The notes: a model not told the origin generated them from the letters alone. A stretch of 64,000 bases of DNA from Saccharicrinis fermentans DSM 9555 = JCM 21142 (GCF_000517085.1 NZ_KI912107.1:4399980-4463979); one strand, 5' to 3'; shown: positions 18,338 to 30,197, counted from the first letter of the stretch. A program made the numbers and translations.

Positions 18338-20377
18338 TTATTTATGTAATTTTTGGTTCGAATGAAATTGAACTAACCTATTAGTATCTATCACCATAGC
18401 AACAGAACCATCCCCCATAATAGAAGCTCCAGAAATCACTTCCTGATCTTTCAACAGCCTTCCAAATGGTTTAACCACTGTTTGGTATTCTCCAATTACT
18501 TCATCTACTATTAAACCAATTTGTCTATCCTCGTATTTGACTTGAATAATGTGTTCCTTTTCATCCGTAATCGCTTCCTTAAAAACACTCCTCAATCCAA
18601 TGACAGGGAATTGTTCTCCACCTAAAGTAATCACATCATTGAAAATATTTTTCTTATCCTCTTTTTCCAAAGGATAAATTTTTTCAATCGCAGAAATAGG
18701 AATGACATATTGCGATTGAGCAACTGTAACCAGTAGTCCATCAATGATAGATAGCGTTAAGGGTAACTCTAAAGTTACTGTAGTCCCCTTATCCACTTCT
18801 GAATCAATGGAGACTTCTCCCCTTATTTCACCAATTTTTCGTTTAACGACATCCATTCCAACACCGCGACCCGACAGGTCTGATACTTGTTCTTTGGTAG
18901 AGAATCCACTCTTAAAAACCAAATCTAGAATCTCCTTTTTACTTAGCTCAACCCCTTCTTCAACCAGCCCCTTATTAATGGCCTTATTCAAGATGAAATT
19001 AGGATCAATACCCTTACCGTCGTCAATAATCTTTATAATTACATTAGCACCTTCGTAATAGGCCCTGAATATGATATTTCCTTTGGGATTCTTTCCCTTT
19101 TTAATACGTTCATCAGGCATCTCAATGGCATGATCCACACAATTTCGTATCATATGAAGTAATGGATCGGTTAAGTGCTCAATAATATTCTTATCCAACT
19201 CAATATCGCCACCTTCAATGATAAAATCTATTTCCTTATTCAGTTCCTTAGATAAATCACGCACCAGCCGTTGAAACCTCATCAAATCATTTTGAATAGG
19301 AATCAGGCTAATTTCAAAGGCATTATCCCTCAATTGTCGAGTTAACTTCTGTATATTTTCAGAAAGCATAATGATTTGTGGATCACCGCTTTTCTTTTCT
19401 GCATACAAATTTAGTTGTGCCTGAATGGTCACCAACTCACTTACCAAATTAACCAGTTCATCAATTTTATTGGATGCCACCCTGATGCTGGAAATCTTAT
19501 GTTCCTTTAATTGCGGTTTCTTTGCTTTTTCAGCGGATACTTTTTTTTCTTCTCCTCCCCAGGATATTCCTTTAAGTAATGCAGCACTTAATTTCTCCTC
19601 CTTACGTTGGCACTTAGATATAATCTCCTCAAACAAAACATGATCGATAATATCACCATCAAATACCTCTGTAATCACTAAATCACACTCATCCTCCACA
19701 AAGATAAATACATCTTGAATTTCGTTAAGTGCCTCACTCGTATTTAAAACTATATCCCAACTAACATAACATTCTTGTGCTTCTAATTTGCTTAACTCAG
19801 GAACCTTTTCATCGTTGAACAAGACAACAGCCTTACCCAAGGCATGTAAATCATCCAACAAAAACATAACATTGGTTCCATTTTGCAGAATGTTTGCATG
19901 AGGCTTAAAGTTGATTAAATATGTTTTGGAGTGATCAGAAGGCTTCTCTTCCGAAATATTGTTATCCTTGGATTCTTCAACCGGTTTTTCCACCGCAGAA
20001 TCGGATACTAATCCTTGTACTTTACGTGTTAATGCTGCCAATTCCTGTTTATCTGAATTATCGGATAAATCACCCACATCCAGCAGATATTTTATTTGGT
20101 CAATAGCATTAAAAGTGACCGAAATAATCTCTTCAGAAACAGCCAGTTTTCCATTCCTAACCCAGTCATAAACAGTTTCTAAATGGTGCGTAAACTCACT
20201 CAAATCATTAAAACCAAACATAGCTCCACCACCCTTCAGAGAGTGCATAGCTCTAAAAATACGTTCAATTATTTCTTTGTCTGACCTATCATTTTCAAGT
20301 AGCAACAAAGCTTCTTCGAGGTCATGCACATTGTCGAGTGATTCTTCAACAAATTTGGCTCTAAACTTATCAATCAT
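18338..20377 (-). CDS. cheA: Chemotaxis histidine kinase CheA
   Basis: 679 residues in the usual order: P1 Hpt domain (1-105, phosphoacceptor His45 in AMHSLKGGGAMFG), a linker and P2-like region (about 150-270), dimerisation domain (about 285-345), ATPase domain (about 345-540, with HMIRNCVDHAIE and SDLSGRGVGMDVV) and a CheW-like domain (about 545-672). It autophosphorylates in response to receptors and passes phosphate to CheY and CheB. It follows the Hpt protein gene by 14 nt. All catalytic motifs look intact. Confidence 0.97.
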   Translation of the reverse strand: MIDKFRAKFVEESLDNVHDLEEALLLLENDRSDKEIIERIFRAMHSLKGGGAMFGFNDLSEFTHHLETVYDWVRNGKLAVSEEIISVTFNAIDQIKYLLDVGDLSDNSDKQELAALTRKVQGLVSDSAVEKPVEESKDNNISEEKPSDHSKTYLINFKPHANILQNGTNVMFLLDDLHALGKAVVLFNDEKVPELSKLEAQECYVSWDIVLNTSEALNEIQDVFIFVEDECDLVITEVFDGDIIDHVLFEEIISKCQRKEEKLSAALLKGISWGGEEKKVSAEKAKKPQLKEHKISSIRVASNKIDELVNLVSELVTIQAQLNLYAEKKSGDPQIIMLSENIQKLTRQLRDNAFEISLIPIQNDLMRFQRLVRDLSKELNKEIDFIIEGGDIELDKNIIEHLTDPLLHMIRNCVDHAIEMPDERIKKGKNPKGNIIFRAYYEGANVIIKIIDDGKGIDPNFILNKAINKGLVEEGVELSKKEILDLVFKSGFSTKEQVSDLSGRGVGMDVVKRKIGEIRGEVSIDSEVDKGTTVTLELPLTLSIIDGLLVTVAQSQYVIPISAIEKIYPLEKEDKKNIFNDVITLGGEQFPVIGLRSVFKEAITDEKEHIIQVKYEDRQIGLIVDEVIGEYQTVVKPFGRLLKDQEVISGASIMGDGSVAMVIDTNRLVQFHSNQKLHK

Positions 20378-20391
20378 CCGCCTGCTTTTTA

Positions 20392-20763
20392 CTAGATTAG
20401 AGACTCAAAAAAACGTAATGATTTATTAACGTCTTCCGAATCAAGGTTATTCTGTTGGATATTGCTCAATTCTGCTTTCAAAGCAGGAATAAGCTTCATC
20501 GTATTGGATACTATTTCCTCTGACAAAGAAAGGTTACCATTTCTGATCGCATTATAGACCCGTTCCATTTTCACGGCAATATCATCGAGACCTTCAATGC
20601 CAACCATTGGTGCAGTACCTTTAATTTTGTGCACTGTCATAAACACCTTTTCAACAACACCCTCAGGTGCATTGTTTGCCATATCGGCATTTAAATCATT
20701 TTCGATGGTCTTTAGATCATTAAGCGTATCGTTGATAAAACCTTTTTTTATCTTTTCTATCAT
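20392..20763 (-). CDS. Hpt-domain phosphotransfer protein
   Basis: 123 residues forming one histidine phosphotransfer domain, with phosphoacceptor His45 in VHKIKGTAPMVG. It resembles the P1 domain of the adjacent CheA and may have arisen from it. It overlaps the CheY gene by 4 nt. It could act as an extra phosphate shuttle or a sink between CheA-linked regulators, but there is no direct evidence for its partner. Confidence 0.9.
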   Translation of the reverse strand: MIEKIKKGFINDTLNDLKTIENDLNADMANNAPEGVVEKVFMTVHKIKGTAPMVGIEGLDDIAVKMERVYNAIRNGNLSLSEEIVSNTMKLIPALKAELSNIQQNNLDSEDVNKSLRFFESLI

Positions 20764-21125
20764 CTTAAAACTCTTGAAATAGCACTTAATAGTTTAGCTG
20801 GAACAAATGGTTTAATAATCCACCCTGTCGCACCGGCTTGTTTCGCTTCCATCTTTTTAGCCGCTTGCGATTCTGTTGTCAGAAACAAAATAGGAATATG
20901 CTTATAGGCATCTATTTCCCTTACTTTACGTATTAAACCCAAGCCATCTAGATTAGGCATATGCAAGTCGGTAATGATAATATCGATGGTTCTTCCATCT
21001 AAAAACTGAAGAGCATCCTCCCCATCAATACCTACCAAAACTTCGTACCCTTCGTTTTGCAAGGTGAAATTTACAACTTCCCTGATACTTTCAGAATCGT
21101 CAACAATAAGAACTGTTTTAGCCAT
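20760..21125 (-). CDS. cheY: CheY-like single-domain response regulator
   Basis: 121 residues, one receiver domain: acidic pair DD at 9-10, phosphoacceptor Asp53 (IITDLHMP), Thr/Ser in FLTTES and Lys in IIKPF. It is the likely diffusible output of CheA. In a gliding Bacteroidota it would act on the gliding machinery or another effector, not a flagellar switch. The gene lies between the STAS gene and the Hpt gene. Confidence 0.93.
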   Translation of the reverse strand: MAKTVLIVDDSESIREVVNFTLQNEGYEVLVGIDGEDALQFLDGRTIDIIITDLHMPNLDGLGLIRKVREIDAYKHIPILFLTTESQAAKKMEAKQAGATGWIIKPFVPAKLLSAISRVLR

Positions 21126-21143
21126 AATTTTGTTAATATTTTT

Positions 21144-21455
21144 CTATAGTTTAAAAAGGTCTCTAAAACCTGCATTTACAACCAGAGCGGACATATCATC
21201 ACTGAATGTTCCCTCCAAATTAAATGGGAGCCCTTTATTTTCATAAGCCAATTTAATCGAAAGAATAAATTGTATAAAGGTAATATCAATTCCGGTTGGG
21301 TTGTCAACCTTTACATTAAGATGTTTTGAAAAGTCAATTGTTTTCATCAACTCTTCTTTTATAATATCCGCATGGTTAATGATCAATTCGCCGGAAAGAA
21401 TCACTTCCTGCTTATTGTCATCATGCTTTATTTCAAGTGAAAATGGTTTCTCCAT
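21144..21455 (-). CDS. STAS-domain protein
   Basis: 103 residues with one STAS domain: LSGELIINHADIIKEEL and the loop NPTGIDITFIQFILSIK, matching anti-sigma antagonist or MlaB-like proteins. STAS proteins are often phosphorylated on a Ser or Thr in this loop (candidate Thr after GIDI). It lies between the chemoreceptor and CheY genes. It could link the chemosensory pathway with the partner-switching kinases further along (inference). Confidence 0.88.
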   Translation of the reverse strand: MEKPFSLEIKHDDNKQEVILSGELIINHADIIKEELMKTIDFSKHLNVKVDNPTGIDITFIQFILSIKLAYENKGLPFNLEGTFSDDMSALVVNAGFRDLFKL

Positions 21456-21480
21456 ATAGCAGCTTTAATAGTATATTGCC

Positions 21481-23208
21481 CTAGAATTTTTCATAATTAT
21501 CCATATCCATTTCTCTTTCCAGGTTAATCAAGTCATCTTTTCCTCCGGACACATTGGTTTGGCGAGGTTTCTTTTGTACACCTGACGCTTTTTTCTTTGT
21601 TTCCGCGTGACTATCCAAATCCTGATTAACAGTACTTGTCTGTTCATTACCTTCATCGCCGATGGTAAAGAAACTAACAGCTTCTTTTAACCTATCTGCT
21701 AACTCGGCCAACTGCTCGGCGCTTTGTGTTAACTCATCAGATGAAGAAGCATTTTCCTGAGTAATCAGGTTTAACTGCTGCATAGCCATATTAATCTGCT
21801 CGGCCCCTGTTTTTTGCTCTAAACTTGCTGCTGAAATTTCTTTAATGAGCTGAGTTGTTTTTTCAATATCTGGCACCAATAAGCGCGATTTCTCACCCGC
21901 TTCTTGTGAAACTTTTAGTCCGCCATTCACCAGGCTATGAATTTCATCTGCAGCCACTTTACTTCTCTCAGCCAGCTTACGTACTTCGGCAGCTACTACA
22001 GAGAAACCTCGACCATGCTCTCCGGCACGAGCAGCCTCTACGGCAGCATTCAGTGCCAATATATTGGTTTGAAAAGCAATATCCCCAATAATCGTAATTT
22101 TTTCAGCCACACTCTTCATAGAACTAGCTGCTTCTGACGACAGCTTATCTGCTACATTTACATCTTGTGCGGTTTCAACAGTAATTTTCTCTGTTTGAAC
22201 AGCGTTCTCCGTGTTTTGATCAATATTGGCAACCATCTCTTCAATAGAGGTAGACACCTCCTCAGCGGAGGCTGCTTGATCAGCAGATCCTTTTGACAAC
22301 TGTACTGAACTATCTTTAACGCTCTTTCCACTAGATACTAGATCGTTTGCATTCTCTTTAATTGCTATTACAATATTTTTGATATTTAAAGCCATAGCTT
22401 TAAGAGCATCAGCTAATTTTCCGATTTCATCATCTTGCTCAATCTCAAGTTCAGCTGTTAAATCACCCTTTCCAATGGCCTGCGCAAAAGCAACTCCTTT
22501 TGTTAAAGGCTCCACAATACTCTTGTACAACCAAAAAGCAATAACAACAGAAACAACCACCAAAATAATAACCATCATCAACACAAATCCGTTGAACCAA
22601 GCAAATGAATCATCCATTTCTTTAAGAGATGCAGTATTTAATCCATTAAACTTATCAACCAATACCGTTAATTCCTCCACAATTTCGTTACTCAATGTGA
22701 TGATTTCACCGTCTTCCTGAACCATAGGTTCCACCTCAAATATCACCATAACATCATCATAAGCCTCAAACGAGTTCAAACTACTCATGATATATTGATG
22801 TTTGGTAAACAATGAATCGGTTTTTAACTTAATTGAGTTAAAGATATCCTGATCAGATTTATCCCACTGCTTTTGATTTTTAGTAAGCTTTTCAATTAAA
22901 GCAGGATAATCTTTTGTGTGCAAATTTTCAAGTACTACCTTATCGGAAGTACCAGGCTGTCTGTCAATAAAAACCCAACTTTTTATCAAAGCCTTGGAAC
23001 TAATAACCATGTCCTTCAACTGTTGTATATTTTGTTCTGACGGACTATACACTCCGGTAATCTGATCACTTAAAGAACGACTATTATTTAGGGTAAAATA
23101 AGTAGAAACTCCATTAATAAGAATTGCCAGCAATAGAATACTAAAACCAGCAATCAGTTTTTGTGCGATATTTAATTTTATTTTCATTTGTCTAAAATTG
23201 TTTTTCAA
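21481..23208 (-). CDS. Methyl-accepting chemotaxis protein
   Basis: 575 residues: membrane segment about 15-35, a periplasmic helical bundle (about 36-205) resembling a 4-helix sensor, a second membrane segment about 206-229, HAMP (about 230-283) and the signalling hairpin whose tip reads [21 protein letters not shown] flexible tail of about 55 residues ends in NYEKF, which fits the xZxxZ aromatic pentapeptide used by some receptors to tether CheR or CheB. It is the only receptor in the window and opens the chemotaxis operon after the YfiR-like gene. The ligand is unknown. Confidence 0.95.
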   Translation of the reverse strand: MKNNFRQMKIKLNIAQKLIAGFSILLLAILINGVSTYFTLNNSRSLSDQITGVYSPSEQNIQQLKDMVISSKALIKSWVFIDRQPGTSDKVVLENLHTKDYPALIEKLTKNQKQWDKSDQDIFNSIKLKTDSLFTKHQYIMSSLNSFEAYDDVMVIFEVEPMVQEDGEIITLSNEIVEELTVLVDKFNGLNTASLKEMDDSFAWFNGFVLMMVIILVVVSVVIAFWLYKSIVEPLTKGVAFAQAIGKGDLTAELEIEQDDEIGKLADALKAMALNIKNIVIAIKENANDLVSSGKSVKDSSVQLSKGSADQAASAEEVSTSIEEMVANIDQNTENAVQTEKITVETAQDVNVADKLSSEAASSMKSVAEKITIIGDIAFQTNILALNAAVEAARAGEHGRGFSVVAAEVRKLAERSKVAADEIHSLVNGGLKVSQEAGEKSRLLVPDIEKTTQLIKEISAASLEQKTGAEQINMAMQQLNLITQENASSSDELTQSAEQLAELADRLKEAVSFFTIGDEGNEQTSTVNQDLDSHAETKKKASGVQKKPRQTNVSGGKDDLINLEREMDMDNYEKF

Positions 23209-23277
23209 TGGTCACATGAATCAGGTCATAAGAAATTTTTCAATGTAAAAAATACTCTCAGCCCCTTTCATCTAATC

Positions 23278-23790
23278 CTACTTTTTAATAGCAGCCGCCA
23301 TATTAGAAAGTTTGGAACTTATACTAAGACCTAAATTTTTTGCGTTTAAATCATGAATTTCAAACTTCAAATTATTATCCCTAACTACGAAGTTAATAAC
23401 TGAACCGTGTTTGGTAGCCCCTTCGGCCTCGGTAATTACCAGTGAACTTTTACCAATCTTTGAAAACAAAGTTTCCGAATGACGCGAAAAATTAACACTA
23501 GAAGAAACATATAACACCTGGCAATCAGTCACTTCATCCACAGAATTAAACTGCTTAATGACTACATTCTGATAACCGAACTTTTTACCACCTGATTGTT
23601 TAACCAGCCAATCCGCAATTTTCGAATTTTTTAAGACACCAATAACAAAGTCACCTTGTTTGGCATCATCTGGCCATCCTATATAACGGATAAAGTTTAG
23701 TGTAAATACAGACTTGTACTTTTCAACTTGACTGGAACCAATCTTTGGAACCGCCACCATAAGTATTAAGAGCAGTAAGATTTTCCTCAT
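23278..23790 (-). CDS. YfiR-family periplasmic protein
   Basis: 170 residues with a signal peptide (about 1-20) and a YfiR/DUF4154 domain: FTLNFIRYIGWPDD near the start, FVIGVLKNSKIADWL and the conserved GSVINFVVRDNNLKFEI. In Pseudomonas YfiR represses the cyclase YfiN from the periplasm. No YfiN-like cyclase is present here. It is the first gene of the minus-strand cluster, 69 nt before the chemoreceptor gene, so it may feed the receptor instead (inference). Confidence 0.88.
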   Translation of the reverse strand: MRKILLLLILMVAVPKIGSSQVEKYKSVFTLNFIRYIGWPDDAKQGDFVIGVLKNSKIADWLVKQSGGKKFGYQNVVIKQFNSVDEVTDCQVLYVSSSVNFSRHSETLFSKIGKSSLVITEAEGATKHGSVINFVVRDNNLKFEIHDLNAKNLGLSISSKLSNMAAAIKK

Positions 23791-23965
23791 ATCACAACAC
23801 TTTTTATATTTGTTTTCCTCCCCCTGTTACGGTTAGTATGATGAATAGGTTACTTTTTTTGTTTATAAAATGTTGAAAAAAACCCTAAGTATTAAAAATT
23901 AACTACACTAAATGATACCTTAATCAATAAAACAAATAAATTTGCCCCGTATTAATATTTAAGGA

Positions 23966-25015
23966 ATGAGAATTGTAAAATTTATAAGCGCAAAAGCCGG
24001 AAATACATTTGAGAGCAGGATTAAAAACACACTCCATCATATATTAAAAGAAGATAACAAACAGGCCATTGTAAAACTGGATATCATCATTAATAATGAG
24101 GTGGAAGAGGAGTTTAATGAAGAATACGAGTGTTTTGTGGAGACAATGAAAACCGTATTTAAAGATAAGATGCCTGCCCACTCCATTGTTTTTCAGCATA
24201 TACCCGGAAATGAAGAATTTGTCATACACTACCAAGTATATGAAAATACAAATATTCAATACAAAAAATTACTAAATCATCACTACGTTACAGTAAAACA
24301 TGACGCTGGAATAGAGTTATTTTCGGGAGCTATATCATTCAAAGAAGACTCACTTTTATTTTCTGCACAACGATGTTTTGATTTTGCGGAACAGATTTTG
24401 ATGGCTGAAGACTTAAATTTTGGTCATATCTATCGACAGTGGAATTATATTCCTCAAATAAATGGTTTATCGGATTACGACCGTCAAAAAAGAGCTAATA
24501 TTTATATATTTAACGAAATAAAAAATATATTTTTCGAAGAAGCCTTGTTAATTAACGGAAATCCATTGGAAAGCGATATCAATAATTTAGACCGCAGGCT
24601 ATCCATCGATTTCAATGCATTGGGTCCGTATCCGGAAAACACCCATACAAAATTGAAAGACAAGGAAAATTATACCCAAGAAAATACAGGTATAAAGAGC
24701 AAATTTATATACAACGACAGCCATGAGTATTGGTTTACAAGTGCATCAGATCATGACCATATTTCACATGATATTGAGCAACAAACCATACAAACATTAA
24801 AAAATATTTTCACCTTAAAAGAGAAATATAAGGTAGAGCCAAATATTCAGGATCATTGTAAGTTTATTAAAGTAAAAATTAAAAACAGCGAGGACTGCAA
24901 AACAGTGGAAGAATTAATCAAAGGACTATTACCTAATGTTGAAACGGTCATCACCTGTCCAGCCTTGAATCAACATCATAATTTAGTAGAAATGGAAGGG
25001 TTAATTTCGTATTAA
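23966..25015 (+). CDS. RidA-like fold protein of unknown function
   Basis: 349 residues. The C-terminal half has features of the RidA/chorismatase-like fold: FSAQRCFDFAEQILMAEDL near 131-149, GHIYRQWNYIPQI and a terminal VITCPALNQHHNLVEMEG, which resembles the RidA ending. The N-terminal half is not recognised. It is the first gene of a plus-strand set with an MMPL exporter and a polyprenyl synthase, hinting at biosynthesis or export of a lipid or aryl compound (inference). A TAAATTTG element at 23937-23944 may be part of its promoter. The family call is tentative. Confidence 0.55.
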   Translation: MRIVKFISAKAGNTFESRIKNTLHHILKEDNKQAIVKLDIIINNEVEEEFNEEYECFVETMKTVFKDKMPAHSIVFQHIPGNEEFVIHYQVYENTNIQYKKLLNHHYVTVKHDAGIELFSGAISFKEDSLLFSAQRCFDFAEQILMAEDLNFGHIYRQWNYIPQINGLSDYDRQKRANIYIFNEIKNIFFEEALLINGNPLESDINNLDRRLSIDFNALGPYPENTHTKLKDKENYTQENTGIKSKFIYNDSHEYWFTSASDHDHISHDIEQQTIQTLKNIFTLKEKYKVEPNIQDHCKFIKVKIKNSEDCKTVEELIKGLLPNVETVITCPALNQHHNLVEMEGLISY

Positions 25016-25069
25016 TTAGAATATTTACCAGAATCGCTTATATTATCACTAAAATACAGTTTAAATAAC

Positions 25070-27478
25070 ATGTGGATTTTTATTGCTCGCACCATATTAA
25101 AAAACAGAATATTGTTTTTAACCCTTTTATCGCTGTTTACCGCTTTTATGGCTTACCATGCCAAAGATATTCAGATGTCGTACCAATATGCGCCTCTTTT
25201 ACCTGAAGACGATCCTGCCTATATTGAATACGAAGCCTTTGCTGAAGTTTTTGGTAACGAAGGAAACTTAATGGTAATAGGTGTTAAGGACAAAGATTTC
25301 TTTCAACTGAACAATTATAAAAATTGGACCAGATTAAGTGCCCGTATTGACTCTATCGAAGGTGTCAGCTCTGTATTTTCTGTTTCAGAATCCTATAACC
25401 TCATTAAAAACACCAAGGAAAAACGATTTGAAATAGAGCCTTTATTCGCAGGCAAGGTATCATCACAATATGAACTTGACTCCATTAAAAATAAGTTTTA
25501 TCAACTGCCTTTTTACCAGAGTAACATTTACAATAAAAGTAAGGACGCATATTTAATGGCCATTACCCTAGAACCTCATATTTTAGAAAGTCCAGAACGG
25601 GTAGGCCTTATTGAACAAATCGTAAAAATGGGGGATGAGTACACTTCTAAAACAAAAATAAATATTCATTATTCAGGACTACCTTACATCCGGGTTACCA
25701 CTGCTGAAATGGTAAAAAAAGAACTGAATATGTTCATTTTCATGGCCTTAGGAATTACAGCCATCATTCTATTTTTGTTTTTCAAGTCCTTTAAGGTAAT
25801 GTTGTTTTCAATGCTAGTGGTAGGAATGGCTGTTATATGGGCACTGGGCACACAAGCCTTATTTGGCTTTAAGATTACCATACTAACAGGTATGATACCT
25901 CCACTTATTATTGTAATTGGTATTCCTAATTCAGTATTTCTCCTTAACAAATACCATCAGGAATATCGGAAACACGGCAATAAAATAAAAGCATTACAAC
26001 GTGTTATTTGTAAAATAGGGAATGCAACCTTTTTAACCAACCTTACAACAGCATCAGGGTTTGCAACATTTATATTTACCAGTAGCCGTATATTAGTTGA
26101 ATTTGGAATCATCGCTGCCATCAATATTATTGGTGTATTTATCCTATCATTACTACTGATACCCATTATCTTTAGTTTTTTATCAGTTCCTAAAAAACGA
26201 CATCTCAACCACCTGGATAACAAAGCCGTTAATAAAATAGTAGATAAACTAGTTTATATATCATTAAATCATCGAAATACAGTGTACATTACCACTGGAG
26301 TCATTTTGATACTCGGTATTATAGGAATCACTAAGATTAAAACGACGGGTTACATGCTCGATGATATACCACATGAAGATCCGCTCTACCTCGATCTTAA
26401 GTTTTTTGAAGAAAACTTTGATGGCTTAATGCCGCTGGAAATAATGATTGACACCCAAAAACCCAATGGTGTTCTTAAAGCAAGCAACCTAAAAAAGATG
26501 GACTTGTTAAATAAAAAGCTTTCTTCTCACCCTGATATATCCAATGCCCTATCTCTAACAGAGGTTGTTAAGTTTGCACGACAAGGGTTTTACAACGGTA
26601 ATCCTAAATACTATGGCATTCCAAGTAATCAAGAGAGAAACTTTTTATTATCCTACGTATCCAAGGGAGAAGGAGAACAACAGCAGGTTATTAGTACCTT
26701 TATCGATTCCCTCAAACAAAAAACAAGGCTGAGTTATCGTCTAAAAGATATTGGTACCACAAAAATGACTGAGCTCAACGAATCAATACGTGAAACCATG
26801 CACGAAATATTTCCACAAGAGAGGTATAGCACTTCGGTTACTGGAGCCAGTGTATTATTTTTTAAGGGAACCAAATATCTTATTCGTAATTTATTTGTCA
26901 GCTTACTATTGGCCATCATTTTAATAGCCTCTTTTATGGCTTGGATGTTTTCTTCAAAACGTATGGTTATCGTTTCACTTATACCTAATTTAATACCCTT
27001 ACTAATGACAGCTGCCCTAATGGGCTACTTTGGCATTCCCATCAAACCATCAACTATATTGGTTTTCAGTATTGCCTTTGGTATTTCAGTGGACGATACC
27101 ATCCATTATCTGGCCAAATACCGTCAAGAACTAGGCGAAACAAACTGGAGTATTAAAGCAGCGGTAGTCCTAGCCCTCAAGGAAACAGGCGTAAGCATGA
27201 TATATACATCCATCATCTTATTTTTTGGTTTTGGTATTTTCGGATTTTCAGAGTTTGGAGGTACTGTAGCACTGGGTATACTGGTAGCAGTAACCTTATT
27301 AATAGCCCTTGTTTCAAACTTAATATTGTTACCTTCGTTACTATTAACATTAGAAAAACAAATTACCAATAAATCCTTTAGAGAACCATTGCTTCATATC
27401 TTCAATGAAGATGAAGATATTGAAATTAACGAGTTGAAAATAGAAAAAGAAAAAGTTAACTCAATAGAAGAAAATTAA
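25070..27478 (+). CDS. MMPL/RND-family exporter
   Basis: 802 residues with the two-repeat layout of RND transporters of the MMPL or sterol-sensing type: a first membrane helix, a large soluble domain, a bundle of about five helices, then a second copy of the same arrangement. DDTIHYLAKYR in the second bundle is a typical MMPL motif. No adaptor or outer-membrane partner is next to it, so it probably moves a lipid or lipid-linked substrate. It lies 54 nt after the RidA-like gene and 15 nt before the polyprenyl synthase gene. Confidence 0.9.
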   Translation: MWIFIARTILKNRILFLTLLSLFTAFMAYHAKDIQMSYQYAPLLPEDDPAYIEYEAFAEVFGNEGNLMVIGVKDKDFFQLNNYKNWTRLSARIDSIEGVSSVFSVSESYNLIKNTKEKRFEIEPLFAGKVSSQYELDSIKNKFYQLPFYQSNIYNKSKDAYLMAITLEPHILESPERVGLIEQIVKMGDEYTSKTKINIHYSGLPYIRVTTAEMVKKELNMFIFMALGITAIILFLFFKSFKVMLFSMLVVGMAVIWALGTQALFGFKITILTGMIPPLIIVIGIPNSVFLLNKYHQEYRKHGNKIKALQRVICKIGNATFLTNLTTASGFATFIFTSSRILVEFGIIAAINIIGVFILSLLLIPIIFSFLSVPKKRHLNHLDNKAVNKIVDKLVYISLNHRNTVYITTGVILILGIIGITKIKTTGYMLDDIPHEDPLYLDLKFFEENFDGLMPLEIMIDTQKPNGVLKASNLKKMDLLNKKLSSHPDISNALSLTEVVKFARQGFYNGNPKYYGIPSNQERNFLLSYVSKGEGEQQQVISTFIDSLKQKTRLSYRLKDIGTTKMTELNESIRETMHEIFPQERYSTSVTGASVLFFKGTKYLIRNLFVSLLLAIILIASFMAWMFSSKRMVIVSLIPNLIPLLMTAALMGYFGIPIKPSTILVFSIAFGISVDDTIHYLAKYRQELGETNWSIKAAVVLALKETGVSMIYTSIILFFGFGIFGFSEFGGTVALGILVAVTLLIALVSNLILLPSLLLTLEKQITNKSFREPLLHIFNEDEDIEINELKIEKEKVNSIEEN

Positions 27479-27493
27479 ACAGACACAACAAAA

Positions 27494-28468
27494 ATGCTCA
27501 ATATAAAAGAAACACAGCAACTGGTGAATGCTGAACTAAAAAAAATAAATTTTACAACTGAGCCTCTGGCACTATATGCACCTATAGAATATACCCTTGC
27601 ACAAGGTGGAAAGCGTATTCGACCCGTATTATGTCTTATGGCAGCACAATTATTCGGTCATGCACCCCAAAAAGTCATATACCCTGCACTAGGACTGGAA
27701 ATATTCCATAATTTTACCTTGTTGCACGACGATATTATGGACAATGCTGAAGTACGCAGGAACAATCCCACCGTACATAAAAAATGGGACACCAATACAG
27801 CTATATTATCAGGAGATGCCATGATGATTAAAGCACATCAGTTTATTTGCAACTGTGAGGACTCTAAATTACCCAAAGTTATCACACTTTTTAATGAAGT
27901 AGCCTTGGGTGTTTGCGAAGGTCAGCAATACGATATGGAGTTTGAAACACGCAAAGATGTTTCGGTAGAAGACTACATTAAAATGATCAGCCTCAAAACC
28001 GCTATTTTATTAGCCGGAAGCCTAAAGATGGGAGCCATATTAGCCAATGCTTCCGAAGAAGAAGCCGACCTTATCTACCAATTTGGAATGAATATAGGAT
28101 TGGCCTTTCAACTACAAGATGACTATTTAGATACTTTTGGAAATCAGGACACTTTTGGCAAAAAAATAGGAGGTGATATTATTGCCAATAAAAAAACTTT
28201 TTTACTGTTGACCGCGTTAAAAAAGGCAGAAAAAGAAGATAAAAGAAACCTAATTAATTGGATTACCGTAGAACATGACAATCATAACTTAAAAATTGAA
28301 GAGGTAAAAAAGATATATCAAAAATTAGCAGTTGATACGGATTCAAAAAACAAAATGAACGAGTATTATGAAAAAGCGATTCAATGCCTAGGAGAAATTA
28401 AGGGGAATGAGTCCGTAAAAAAAGAATTAAAAAACTTTGCTTCACAACTAATGCAAAGAATTAATTAG
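27494..28468 (+). CDS. Polyprenyl (trans-isoprenyl) diphosphate synthase
   Basis: 324 residues with both aspartate-rich motifs: LLHDDIMDNAEVRRN (first, DDxxD) and FQLQDDYLDTFG (second), plus the GGKRIRP start motif. It makes linear prenyl diphosphates by condensing isopentenyl diphosphate onto an allylic primer. The residues before the first motif (LEIFHNFT) suggest no simple length rule. It follows the exporter gene by 15 nt, so the prenyl product may be linked to exported lipid. Confidence 0.95.
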   Translation: MLNIKETQQLVNAELKKINFTTEPLALYAPIEYTLAQGGKRIRPVLCLMAAQLFGHAPQKVIYPALGLEIFHNFTLLHDDIMDNAEVRRNNPTVHKKWDTNTAILSGDAMMIKAHQFICNCEDSKLPKVITLFNEVALGVCEGQQYDMEFETRKDVSVEDYIKMISLKTAILLAGSLKMGAILANASEEEADLIYQFGMNIGLAFQLQDDYLDTFGNQDTFGKKIGGDIIANKKTFLLLTALKKAEKEDKRNLINWITVEHDNHNLKIEEVKKIYQKLAVDTDSKNKMNEYYEKAIQCLGEIKGNESVKKELKNFASQLMQRIN

Positions 28469-28685
28469 TTCTTATTCAATAATCTTGCTATTTTAGCATT
28501 GCCCACATTATAGCATTGCTAAAAGATTATTTACATCTCTTTAAGCAGTAATTAACCAATATAATTCTGGTTGCCACAAAGGTAAACTTACAATATGAAA
28601 CGACCATGCCAAGGAATTTTGACACCCAAGTGGATAAATAATTTCATGGGAATTTCATGTGGCCGTTGAAAAACAAAATTTTTGA

Positions 28686-30197
<1,512 letters not shown>

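Noticed and set aside
28577-28584. Reverse-strand TACCTTTG before atpD as an antisense promoter
   Set aside because: No -33 element at a fitting distance and no gene in that direction.
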